Below are positions 56,201 through 62,436 of a stretch of DNA of 64,000 nucleotides, in pieces (positions within the stretch are counted from its first letter, which is position 1; the number at the start of each line of letters is the position of its first letter). The DNA comes from CAVTYH01 sp963738835 (GTDB taxonomy: Bacteria > Planctomycetota > Planctomycetia > Pirellulales > JADZDJ01). A model generated the notes under the pieces. That model was not told the DNA's origin and did no database searches. It was given only the letters and a program-made list of their open reading frames with translations. Where the stretch lies: NCBI GenBank assembly GCA_963738835.1, contig CAVTYH010000001.1, positions 868,001 to 932,000 of the forward strand, in the 5' to 3' direction. The position numbers and the translations under genes are program-made.

Positions 56201-56521
56201 TTTGCCTTCCGTGGTGCATCGCCGACGGTTCAGAATGTGCAGGTCGGCGGTCAGTTCGAAGCGCTGGGCACCGTCGAGTACATGTTTCCGATTACCGCCG
56301 ATGATGCCCTGCGGGGCGTCGTGTTCTGCGATTTCGGCACGGTGGAACAGAAGGTTGCCATCAACGGCAATCAGTTCCGTGCCGCTCCCGGCGTCGGCTT
56401 GCGAATTACCGTCCCGGCGATGGGCCCGGCACCAATCGCGCTTGATCTGGCCTTCCCAGTTGCTAATGCCCCCGGCGACCAGATTCAGAACTTCGCATTC
56501 TTTGTGGGTTTAGCTCGCTAG
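53294..56521 (+). CDS. bamA: outer-membrane assembly factor BamA (Omp85) with long low-complexity insert
   Basis: 1075 residues. A signal peptide ends near PVCAQ. Five POTRA-like repeats can be picked out by their strand-turn motifs: VRVEGNYST, VTFVGNQGIRTQTL, TSFEGNTFEGDSRL, VAFLGNEKFKNEDL, VNINIAGDNQHTNH. A Pro/Ser/Tyr/Gly-rich segment of about 270 residues (about 440-710) follows and is not found in proteobacterial BamA. The beta-barrel then starts at GRLMMGVGVNSDAGLVGNF and contains FFAGGFSSLRGFAFRGASP, the conserved RGF loop. It should insert beta-barrel proteins into the outer membrane. The domain order is sure; the linker role is unknown. Confidence 0.92.
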   Translation: MVALRFRLIAGCLAMLAVLAAVALPVCAQSGLPPIAGNLPSQGALPPPAGQQSNEYIVQQVRVEGNYSTPVSKLPQLRTRVGQPFDAVIVKEDVRTLASSRKFLDVKSQFQPVPGGMVVIFQVVERPTITEPVTFVGNQGIRTQTLRKKSELDKGQPLDPYAVEEGRRRVESYYREQGYNHIQITTIEGNKPNDRKVVFMVDEGQSQRVLWTSFEGNTFEGDSRLRLQVKTKPGIMWLFGGKVDRKKIDDDVNSLTAYYRSFGYFQARVSPVLDYNESKNWLSLKFVINEGPRYNVRNVAFLGNEKFKNEDLNKNLEQISGKPFSQLALNRDKTAIQDVYGDHGYIFADIQPENHLSADKPEVDIVYNISEGKRYRVGQVNINIAGDNQHTNHAVVLNRMSVRPGDIVNTKKLREDERRLKFASVFNTDPSKGPTPKITFDKPDGLKEQGVANRPGGGDRSGEYRSQSPGEGFGVPGSVGKSREDYRAQSADDEVVLDGTLVDDGAGNRVLVLTPATVRRPVIDPNSAVRFQSPGYGGVQTAAASDSNWAGYNNSSSANQAYSAWGISPQTSGGSSYLPRSAQPLPASSVTSPYPQSSYPAASSTSPYSNASYPTPPAYSNPPAYNSQPAYSNPPAYNSQPAYSSPPPVSQPNYGAPPGQPAYTSTPSSSNPPYVVNQQGPVYETPYVNAPPAQTGPVFQAPPVSGLGPDDIGYIPPDPTVNIRVDTAETQTGRLMMGVGVNSDAGLVGNFVIDEQNFDILRLPRSWDDISSGTAWRGGGQRLRIEANPGTVVQRYAVTFQEPYLFNSPVQLGVSGFYFTRIYQDWNEGRVGGNVKLGYLFTPDFSGHVGFDGERVDIYNPHVPTPPELQRTLGRNDRYDFNVGVALDTRDSPFLPTQGHLVSVDFDEVIGTFIYPRVVVEGRQYFLLRQRADGSGRHVIGVGGVVGVTGDNTPIYDNFFAGGFSSLRGFAFRGASPTVQNVQVGGQFEALGTVEYMFPITADDALRGVVFCDFGTVEQKVAINGNQFRAAPGVGLRITVPAMGPAPIALDLAFPVANAPGDQIQNFAFFVGLAR
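55145..55216 (+). repeat. two 36-bp tandem repeats inside bamA
   Basis: Two units encoding AYSNPPAYNSQP, differing at a few third positions, followed by a partial third unit (AYSSPP). They form the core of the low-complexity linker. Confidence 0.8.
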
Positions 56522-56610
56522 CCGAGCAACCAGCAGTTAGCCAAACACGGAAATCGCAGTGCGATTTCGTATCTTGCTAATTGCTAATCGCTAACAGCTA
56601 ATTGCTTACC

Positions 56611-56883
56611 TTAGTACCCCGGCGCGTAGGTCCAAGTGTAAAGTGTGCGGTGGTAGGCCATGTGGCCAGTGCTTTCGGACGAGGGAATGGCGCCGAACCA
56701 GCCATAGGCGTATGCACGGGCTTGCACGCACTTGCCTTGTCCGTTGTACATCGGTTGCAAAATCAGATACCGCGGACAATCGGCGGCCTGAGCTTCACCG
56801 CTGACAATGCCAAACGTCAGCGCACCGGTCCAAATCCAAGTGGCCAAGAGCAGTGTCGAAGCGGCCAAAAATAAGCGACGCAT
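56611..56883 (-). CDS. small secreted protein
   Basis: 90 residues with GGAAGGAGA before the ATG. A signal peptide is cut near AQAADC. The mature part is short and aromatic (CPRYLILQPMYNGQGKCVQ, YAYGWFGAIPSS, TLYTWTYAPGY) with two Cys that may pair. Function unknown. It shares Tyr/Trp-rich character with the larger secreted protein at 57046-57783, also minus strand. Confidence 0.7.
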   Translation of the reverse strand: MRRLFLAASTLLLATWIWTGALTFGIVSGEAQAADCPRYLILQPMYNGQGKCVQARAYAYGWFGAIPSSESTGHMAYHRTLYTWTYAPGY

Positions 56884-56950
56884 GGCGGGTCTCCTTCCAG
56901 GGAGAATTCAGGCGGGAACGACGAAGCGAGACTGGCTCGCTGTCGGCTTT

Positions 56951-56980
56951 CCCTCCGCCGGGAGATGGCTGGGGTGAGGG
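56951..56980. repeat. dispersed CCCTCC...GGGTGAGGG repeat
   Basis: CCCTCCGCCGGGAG followed by ATGGCTGGGGTGAGGG. Sequences of this form (CCCTCnCC..GGGAGAGGGC.GGGGTGAGGG) are widespread intergenic repeats in high-GC environmental bacteria; here it lies between two genes. Confidence 0.55.
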
Positions 56981-57045
56981 GGTGCTGGCGGATGCGTATC
57001 CCCGCGGCACCATTCTGATTCATCGGCCGCTCGCCCTATCCCTCG

Positions 57046-57783
57046 CTACCAATAGAAACATCCCTCCAACTGCCACGATGGCGTGTAGATGTTCGGTCCG
57101 GGGCCGTTCGGAGAATACCAAGGATAGTACGATTGCCACGAATATGACGGCGTGTAGATATTCGGCCCGGCACCCAGCGGGGAGTACCAAGGCAGAGCAT
57201 TGCGCGATTGATACCAGGGCTGATAAATGTTCGGCCCTACGCCGCCGGGCGAGTACCACGGGAACTTCGTGCTCCAAACCTGCGGGCTGGGCGAAGCGTA
57301 CCACGGGCGGTAATAGTAGCGGTTGTATCCGGCAAATCCGACTGCGTAACGTGGAAAAGGTGCGCTGAAGCCCCAGCCGAACCCGAACCCGCGCCAGCCG
57401 CCCCAACCAAATCCAAACGGCCACCAAGAGGAACCCCAGCCAAACCCCGGCGGCGACCAATTGAAGCCTGGCTCGTTCCCATTTCGCAGTGCGTAAAATT
57501 CCGGCTCGCACTCTTCCACCGGACCATAGCGGCGCGTTTCCAGCACCGCAGGAAATACGCGCACCTCACCGCTGGGCGACACGTCCCAAGCCTGTGCATC
57601 GCTGAGGTCGCCGGCCAGCGGCGGCTCGCCTTCAACGTCCGCTGAGGCACTCGGGGCTGGCGTCTCAATCGGCTCCGCCGCCAAAATGGTTCTCAGCAAG
57701 ATAGCGATAGCGACAAACGCTGCCACAGCAGCGATCGATCGAATGATCGCCCGCTCATTCGATTTTGGAATTTGAAATTTCAT
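57046..57783 (-). CDS. secreted Gly/Trp/Tyr-rich repeat protein
   Basis: 245 residues. An N-terminal signal anchor (IIRSIAAVAAFVAIAILL) is followed by an acidic spacer, then a GFGWG-type glycine/aromatic segment (about 110-150: PPGFGWGSSWWPFGFGWGG). Last come three copies of PWYSPxGxGPNIYxP at about 172-240. Beyond the repeats no domain is recognised. Such composition suggests an extracellular or envelope structural protein. It lies 160 bp upstream of another small aromatic-rich secreted protein. Confidence 0.7.
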   Translation of the reverse strand: MKFQIPKSNERAIIRSIAAVAAFVAIAILLRTILAAEPIETPAPSASADVEGEPPLAGDLSDAQAWDVSPSGEVRVFPAVLETRRYGPVEECEPEFYALRNGNEPGFNWSPPGFGWGSSWWPFGFGWGGWRGFGFGWGFSAPFPRYAVGFAGYNRYYYRPWYASPSPQVWSTKFPWYSPGGVGPNIYQPWYQSRNALPWYSPLGAGPNIYTPSYSWQSYYPWYSPNGPGPNIYTPSWQLEGCFYW

Positions 57784-58033
57784 TCGTCATTCGTGCTTCG
57801 TCATTCGTCTTTCACAAACCCCCCTCTTTGATGCTAGTTGGACCCCGGGCCAAATTCAACGCAACGCAAAGAATGGTACTGATGTACTTTACTTAGAATC
57901 ACGTAGGGTGGCCGGGGTCGAGTACCGCCGAGCCCCCGGAATTCTTGCTGCTGGGGACTCCCTTTGGCCGATCCCAGTCACCCGGCGGTGCAAAGTGCAT
58001 CACTACCCAAAGAATCCCAGGGAATAATGCGGC
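57784..58033. other. intergenic region with REP-like repeat
   Basis: No gene. Contains short iterations of TCATTCGT near 57783-57812 and the REP-like copy at 57905. Confidence 0.5.
57905..57955. repeat. dispersed REP-like repeat, copy 2
   Basis: GGGTGGCCGGGGTCGAGTAC, then CGCCGAGCCCC and CGGAATTCTTGC. Shares GGGGTCGA, CCGAGCCCC and GGAATTCT in order with 32150-32215. GGGGTCG and CGAGCCCC can pair. Confidence 0.5.
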
Positions 58034-58493
58034 CTATTCGCTTTTCGACGAGCGTTTCCAGGTGAGTGCAGCCAACCAAAAAGCAAAAAGTTGGACCGCC
58101 TCGGGTATTTCGAGCGAGCACTCGATAACCGCCCGGCGGGTGAAGACATGCACAGTGCGAATGACTCCCACCGTCTGTTCGCCAAAGAGAATGTCGAAAG
58201 TGCGGCTGAACAAGGATTGGGCTTGCACCGTAAACTGCGCTTCGCCAACACGCAGATCGAACGAGCGCACCAGTGCGCTGGGCTTGAGAGCCTCAGCACA
58301 GATTTGTCCCGCCTGTTCCAGCGTCCAGCGGCCACTGGCGGGACCGTGCTTGACCACTTCGTACCGCGTTTCGCCTAACTGAATTGTTCCTTGCTCAGTG
58401 AGAGCGCAGAAACGTAACGCCGGCTTCTCCGGCGGCGGCGCCCACGACGCGGTAATTCCAAGTGCAGAGCGACTGGGGCAAGCAGGTCAGCAT
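58034..58493 (-). pseudogene. conserved hypothetical protein, one frameshift
   Basis: ATG 58493 opens MLTCLPQSLCTWNYRVVGAA and GEAGVTF, then breaks at about 58405-58412. A second frame continues CALTEQGTIQLGETRYEVVK, HGPASGRWTLEQAGQICAEA and TFDILFGEQTVGVIRTVHVF to the stop at 58034. Removing one base from TTTCTGC joins them to about 150 residues. The sense-frame composition and the smooth join argue for a real gene, but no family is recognised. Confidence 0.5.
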
Positions 58494-58650
58494 GAATTTC
58501 GTGTCGTTGAAGGTTGATCGAGCCTTGATTGCTCGATGGCATACGCCCGGTCGGCAAAGCCCTTAAAGATCACATCTTTTTCATACCGCATCCCGATCTT
58601 TTCCGCCACGCGAACAGAAGCGACATTCCGCGGATCGATGATGGAAATCA
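58487..58650 (-). pseudogene. C-terminal fragment of a GNAT acetyltransferase
   Basis: The minus-strand frame reads RLISIIDPRNVASVRVAEKI and GMRYEKDVIFKGFADRAYAI. The N..N-x-A-S-x-R-V-A-E-K-x-G-M pattern is the acetyl-CoA-binding end of RimJ/RimL-type GNAT enzymes. No start codon or N-terminal part is present, and the fragment abuts the hypothetical gene upstream. Confidence 0.6.
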
Positions 58651-58944
58651 ACCGTGACAAGCAGATGCGTAACGAAAGGAGTGGCCAGGCACCTTAAGTT
58701 CAATGCGCCGAATGACCGGACGAACCATGACTGAGGGCGACCAGAGTTGGAAGTACCCTGCTCGATAGGCACCGAGGCTGAAGACGGCTTCCAACTCAGC
58801 GAGCGACTCGAATCGTCGCGCATCGCGGTCAAACTCAGATACCAACTCGTAAACCACGACGTCAGTCTCCGCATAAAGAAACCGAAATAACATCCTTAGG
58901 TCATCGCCCAGAGCATAAAAGTCGAGGTTCGTCATGTTACACAT
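58648..58944 (-). CDS. hypothetical protein, probably truncated
   Basis: 98 residues from ATG 58944 (or 58935). It reads MTNLDFYALGDDLRMLFRFL, YAETDVVVYELVSEFDRDAR, ELEAVFSLGAY and RRIELKVPGHSFRY, then ends abruptly at SACHG where the GNAT fragment begins. The even, well-structured composition suggests a real protein whose C-terminal part was lost at the junction near 58650. Family not recognised. Confidence 0.5.
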   Translation of the reverse strand: MCNMTNLDFYALGDDLRMLFRFLYAETDVVVYELVSEFDRDARRFESLAELEAVFSLGAYRAGYFQLWSPSVMVRPVIRRIELKVPGHSFRYASACHG

Positions 58945-59641
58945 TTCTGCCTAACGAATGATTCTACAACTGAGCAGTTGTAAAACTTCCCGGCAATATA
59001 GACGGACAATCGATCGCGTCAAACCGCAAATAATTTGCTGGACGATCGTGTGAGCCGACAATCGCGATTGCTAATGATTTCTTTCGTACTTGCACACTTT
59101 CGTGATCCATAATGAATGCCGCTAGGCCCAAAACCGGCCTTGTGTTTTAAATATGTGTACACTATCATAATAAAATGCTGACATACGTATCCATAGCAGC
59201 CAAGGATGCGACGATGAGTGCCGGCGGGGAATTTTGTCGGCACGGATGTTTTCACTCCGACATTTAATCAAACACGTGTGCTGATAGGAATTTGCGTTGT
59301 GAGTCATTGATGACGCGTAGCAAAAAATTGGGTTCGCCAACGACAAAACCTTCGGAATTGTGTCGCTGCCGGCCGCCGCAAGACTCGGGAAATGCCGAGC
59401 GAATGCGCGGCTGCGTGCGACAGAATCGCCGAATTGTGCCGACTTTTATGGGGCCCCCTGAAACTTGGACAAAATCGTGACCGGCCAAATGGATGCAAGA
59501 AACTCGGCAAATTTGCAATTTCGCGCCGGACAAAAACGTGTGCTATTTTCAGATCGTGCCGACAAAATTGGCGTCTCTGTTTCGCACCGGTTCGTCCCGG
59601 TATGCTGGAAGGGTGCATCGGAGCGGGTTTGGACACTTCGA
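58945..59641. other. intergenic region, no gene seen
   Basis: Nearly 700 bases. AT-rich at the left (58950-59180) and without ribosome sites. AATTTTGTCGGCAC at 59230-59243 recurs as its exact reverse complement at 59556-59569. The open frame upstream of the GspF start is not supported by homology. Confidence 0.5.
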
Positions 59642-60685
59642 ATGTTTTTTTCATCACGCATTTCCACGAAGCACCTGGCCGAGTTTCTGCGGCGGCTCGG
59701 GCTGTCGTTGGAATCGGGCATCGACATTCGCAAGGCGCTGGAAAGCGAAGCCCGGCGCAGTCCCGCCGCGGTGCGGGAACGAATCGAAGTGATCGGCGCG
59801 GCGGTGAATTCGGGCACATCGCTCACGGAAGCGGTGCGGCAGACCGGCGAGTTCTTTCCGCCGCTGACGCGCGAACTGCTGGCGGTCGGCGAACAAACCG
59901 GCCATCTGCCGGAAGTGCTGCGGCAGTTGGTGGAGCATTACGATCAGCAACTGGCGCTGCGGCGGATTTTTCTGTCGACCATTTCCTGGCCGATGCTGCA
60001 ATTGGCGATGGCGCTGATGGTGATCGGATTCTTGATTTGGATTTCGGCGGTCATCAAGCGCTCGACCGGCAACCCGACCGATTTGATTGGCTTGGGTCTT
60101 ACCGGTGAAGTCGGGCTTATCGTCTATCTGGTTATTCTTGCTCTGTTAGCCATCGGCATTTACATGGCTTATCGCGCCGTGGTGACCGGGAAAGCGTGGG
60201 TCGCGCCCATTCAGCGCGTCGTCATGCGGATTCCCGTGCTGGGCGGCGCACTGCGAACTTTGTCGGTCGCCCGTTTCGCTTGGACGCTGCACATGGCGTT
60301 GGGCGCGGCGCTCGACGTGCAGAAGGCATTGTCGCTGGCGATTCGCAGCACGCACAACGTTGAGTTCACCGACCAAGAGCAGCGCGTGCAGGAAGTGCTG
60401 GCGCACCGTCATCCAATTCACGAGGCTCTGGACGAAGCCGGCGTGTTTCCGGTCGAATTGGTCCACACAGTGCAAGTCGGCGAGGAAAGCGGCCGGCTCG
60501 TGGAAGCGCTGGGCAACCTTGCGAAGCAACAGCACGATGTGGCCCGCGGGGCGATGACGGTGCTGACGAAGATTGCCGGCTGGATTGTGTGGTGCCTGGT
60601 AGCCGGTCTGATTATTACGATGATTTTCCGCCTGGCGAGCGTGTACTTTGGAAACATCAATCAAGCGCTGAAGGGCTTGAAATGA
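59642..60685 (+). CDS. type II secretion / type IV pilus inner-membrane protein (GspF/PilC family)
   Basis: 347 residues from ATG 59642. Two T2SF domains: about 10-135 (TKHLAEFLRRLGLSLESGID, ALESEARRSP, SGTSLTEAVRQTGEFFPPLT, LAVGEQTGHLPEVLRQLVEH) and about 215-340 (RFAWTLHMALGAALDVQKAL, LDEAGVFPVELVHTVQVGEE, SGRLVEALGNLA). Three hydrophobic helices lie at about 105-150, 165-195 and 310-335. It forms the platform on which the secretion ATPase works. No other secretion genes are adjacent, so the assigned machine is open. It overlaps the next gene by ATGA. Confidence 0.88.
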   Translation: MFFSSRISTKHLAEFLRRLGLSLESGIDIRKALESEARRSPAAVRERIEVIGAAVNSGTSLTEAVRQTGEFFPPLTRELLAVGEQTGHLPEVLRQLVEHYDQQLALRRIFLSTISWPMLQLAMALMVIGFLIWISAVIKRSTGNPTDLIGLGLTGEVGLIVYLVILALLAIGIYMAYRAVVTGKAWVAPIQRVVMRIPVLGGALRTLSVARFAWTLHMALGAALDVQKALSLAIRSTHNVEFTDQEQRVQEVLAHRHPIHEALDEAGVFPVELVHTVQVGEESGRLVEALGNLAKQQHDVARGAMTVLTKIAGWIVWCLVAGLIITMIFRLASVYFGNINQALKGLK

Positions 60686-61260
60686 CGAGCGAGTTTTCAC
60701 CTCAGAGTTATGGACCGCAGTTCGGTCGCCTGCTGGTCGCAGCGCCACTAAATGAACTTGGGCCGGGACGACCGGTGTTGGCGATGCGGAAGGAACTGCA
60801 AGCGTTGTCGCTCGATACGCCATTCGCACCGCACGAGATTGCCGATTCTGCGATGGCTCAAGCGTGCTTAGCCGGAATGTGGCTGCGGTTCGATTTTTTG
60901 GACGAATCGCACAGCATCAGCCAGGAAATTCATAGCACCACCGGCAGTTTCTGGCACGGCATCATGCACCGCCGCGAGCCAGACTACGACAATGCCAAGT
61001 ATTGGTTCCGTCGCGTGCCGCAGCACCCGGTTTTCGAATCGCTCTGCAAAGCAGCCCGTGAAATTGTCGCGGCTGCGAAACCGGATGGCGCGGCGACATT
61101 CCTGCTGGAACAAGACGATTGGGACGCGTTCAGATTTGTCGATCTCGTGGCCGCCGTGGCTCGAGGTCGATCAGCAAGCGAGCTGTTGTGCCGCGAGATT
61201 CAACGCCGCGAATGGGAGTTGCTGTTCGATTTCTGTTATCGCGCGGCAATCGGGAGGTGA
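60682..61260 (+). CDS. hypothetical protein coupled to the GspF-like gene
   Basis: 192 residues; its ATG overlaps the GspF stop. It starts MTSEFSPQSYGPQFGRLL and contains AGMWLRFDFLDESHSISQEI, TTGSFWHGIMHRREPDYDNA and KYWFRRVPQHPVFESLC. This WHGIMHRREPD..NAKYWFRRV pattern recurs in uncharacterised planctomycete and verrucomicrobial proteins. No signal peptide or helix. The translational coupling suggests a functional link to secretion, not proven. Confidence 0.7.
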   Translation: MTSEFSPQSYGPQFGRLLVAAPLNELGPGRPVLAMRKELQALSLDTPFAPHEIADSAMAQACLAGMWLRFDFLDESHSISQEIHSTTGSFWHGIMHRREPDYDNAKYWFRRVPQHPVFESLCKAAREIVAAAKPDGAATFLLEQDDWDAFRFVDLVAAVARGRSASELLCREIQRREWELLFDFCYRAAIGR

Positions 61261-61303
61261 GCGACGAGCGATACGAATTGACTCAGGATTGACCGGAAGA
61301 TCA

Positions 61304-62353
61304 TCAACCGGTTACAAGTCGGAAGGGTGTGAAGCACAGAATCGGCAATGCCAGCGATAGTGTGCCGAGGATAATTCGAGTGGGTCCCAAGGGGACGGTG
61401 TCATCGGAAGTCGGCGGATGATCGACGCCGATGAGCGTCACAATTACAACCATCAAAGTCCAACTGTACTGGCCCGAGATCACTACGAACGCCATCGCCG
61501 TGAGTAAAAAAGCCCTGGCAATCCAATGAGCGCCTTTCAAAAACAAAGCGTAGATGACGTGCCCCCCATCGAGCTGACTGACCGGCATCATGTTCAGCCC
61601 AGTGACAAACATGCCGACCCAGCCGGCCATGTAGACGGGGTTATGCGGCCCGAAGTTTTGCGACCAATTGGTCCCGAGCCAATGTGCAATCCATTTCGCC
61701 AACAATGGATCGGCAAACGCAAACGGATTGTTCTGGCTAGTGACGGTATCGCCCATTTTGATGCCGATCCAGACCATCGGAATCGTCAGTACGAGGCCCG
61801 CCAATGGTCCTGCCAGACCGATGTCGAACATTTGCCGCCGGTTCGCGCGATAACCTTCCATCCCAATGACGGCGCCCATCGTGCCGGTGAGCATAATGGG
61901 CAGCGGCAGGAAAATTGGATAGCTGGCCGGCACGCGATAACGGACCGTCATCAGAAAGTGGCCCATTTCGTGGGCCAGCAGAATCGCCATCACGCAGCTC
62001 ATGTAAATGAGGCCGTCGTGCCAGCGCTCACCGAGCTGGCGCCACGTTTGGGCAAAATTCCAGTATTCACCGTGTTCACCGGATTGCAATCCAAACACGG
62101 TTGGCTGCCAGTGGTACGTACCGGCGGCATAAGTGAAGAAACACGTGGCCAGAAACAACACGAGCGGCAGCAGGCGACGCCGCGGCGGCGGGCCCAAGTA
62201 ATCGTCCAACGGTCCGAATTGATCGGACGAAGCCGCAGGAGCTTGCACAGCTGGCTGGTCCGCTGGGTCCAAGTTTGGCACTTGCGGTGTGGGCCGATTG
62301 GCCGAGGGCTCGCCAGAGGATGGCGGATCGTGCGGAACGGGAGGAGAATCCAT
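61304..62353 (-). CDS. M50 site-2 protease-like membrane metallopeptidase
   Basis: 349 residues from ATG 62353; a Pro/Ala-rich cytoplasmic N terminus of about 70 residues comes first. Active-site motifs of the family are HEMGH (in AILLAHEMGHFLMTVRYRVP) and the second-metal-site NMMPVSQLDGGH. Between them lies the GAVIGMEGYRANRRQMFDIG loop of the FtsH-like/plastid EGY subgroup. Six to eight helices. Such proteases cut transmembrane substrates in regulated proteolysis. Target unknown. Convergent with the hypothetical gene at its left. Confidence 0.88.
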   Translation of the reverse strand: MDSPPVPHDPPSSGEPSANRPTPQVPNLDPADQPAVQAPAASSDQFGPLDDYLGPPPRRRLLPLVLFLATCFFTYAAGTYHWQPTVFGLQSGEHGEYWNFAQTWRQLGERWHDGLIYMSCVMAILLAHEMGHFLMTVRYRVPASYPIFLPLPIMLTGTMGAVIGMEGYRANRRQMFDIGLAGPLAGLVLTIPMVWIGIKMGDTVTSQNNPFAFADPLLAKWIAHWLGTNWSQNFGPHNPVYMAGWVGMFVTGLNMMPVSQLDGGHVIYALFLKGAHWIARAFLLTAMAFVVISGQYSWTLMVVIVTLIGVDHPPTSDDTVPLGPTRIILGTLSLALPILCFTPFRLVTG

Positions 62354-62436
62354 AATTGAAGCATAGCAAAGATGGCGATGCGGGCGAAGGCGGCTGGCGA
62401 TCGCGAAGTTGTAATTGGCGATCGATACCGCAGAGT

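Noticed and set aside
59304..59826. Overlapping minus-strand frames of 126-171 residues upstream of the GspF-like gene
   Set aside because: Arg/Ser/Pro-rich shadow composition, overlapping the true GspF coding start; no ribosome site.
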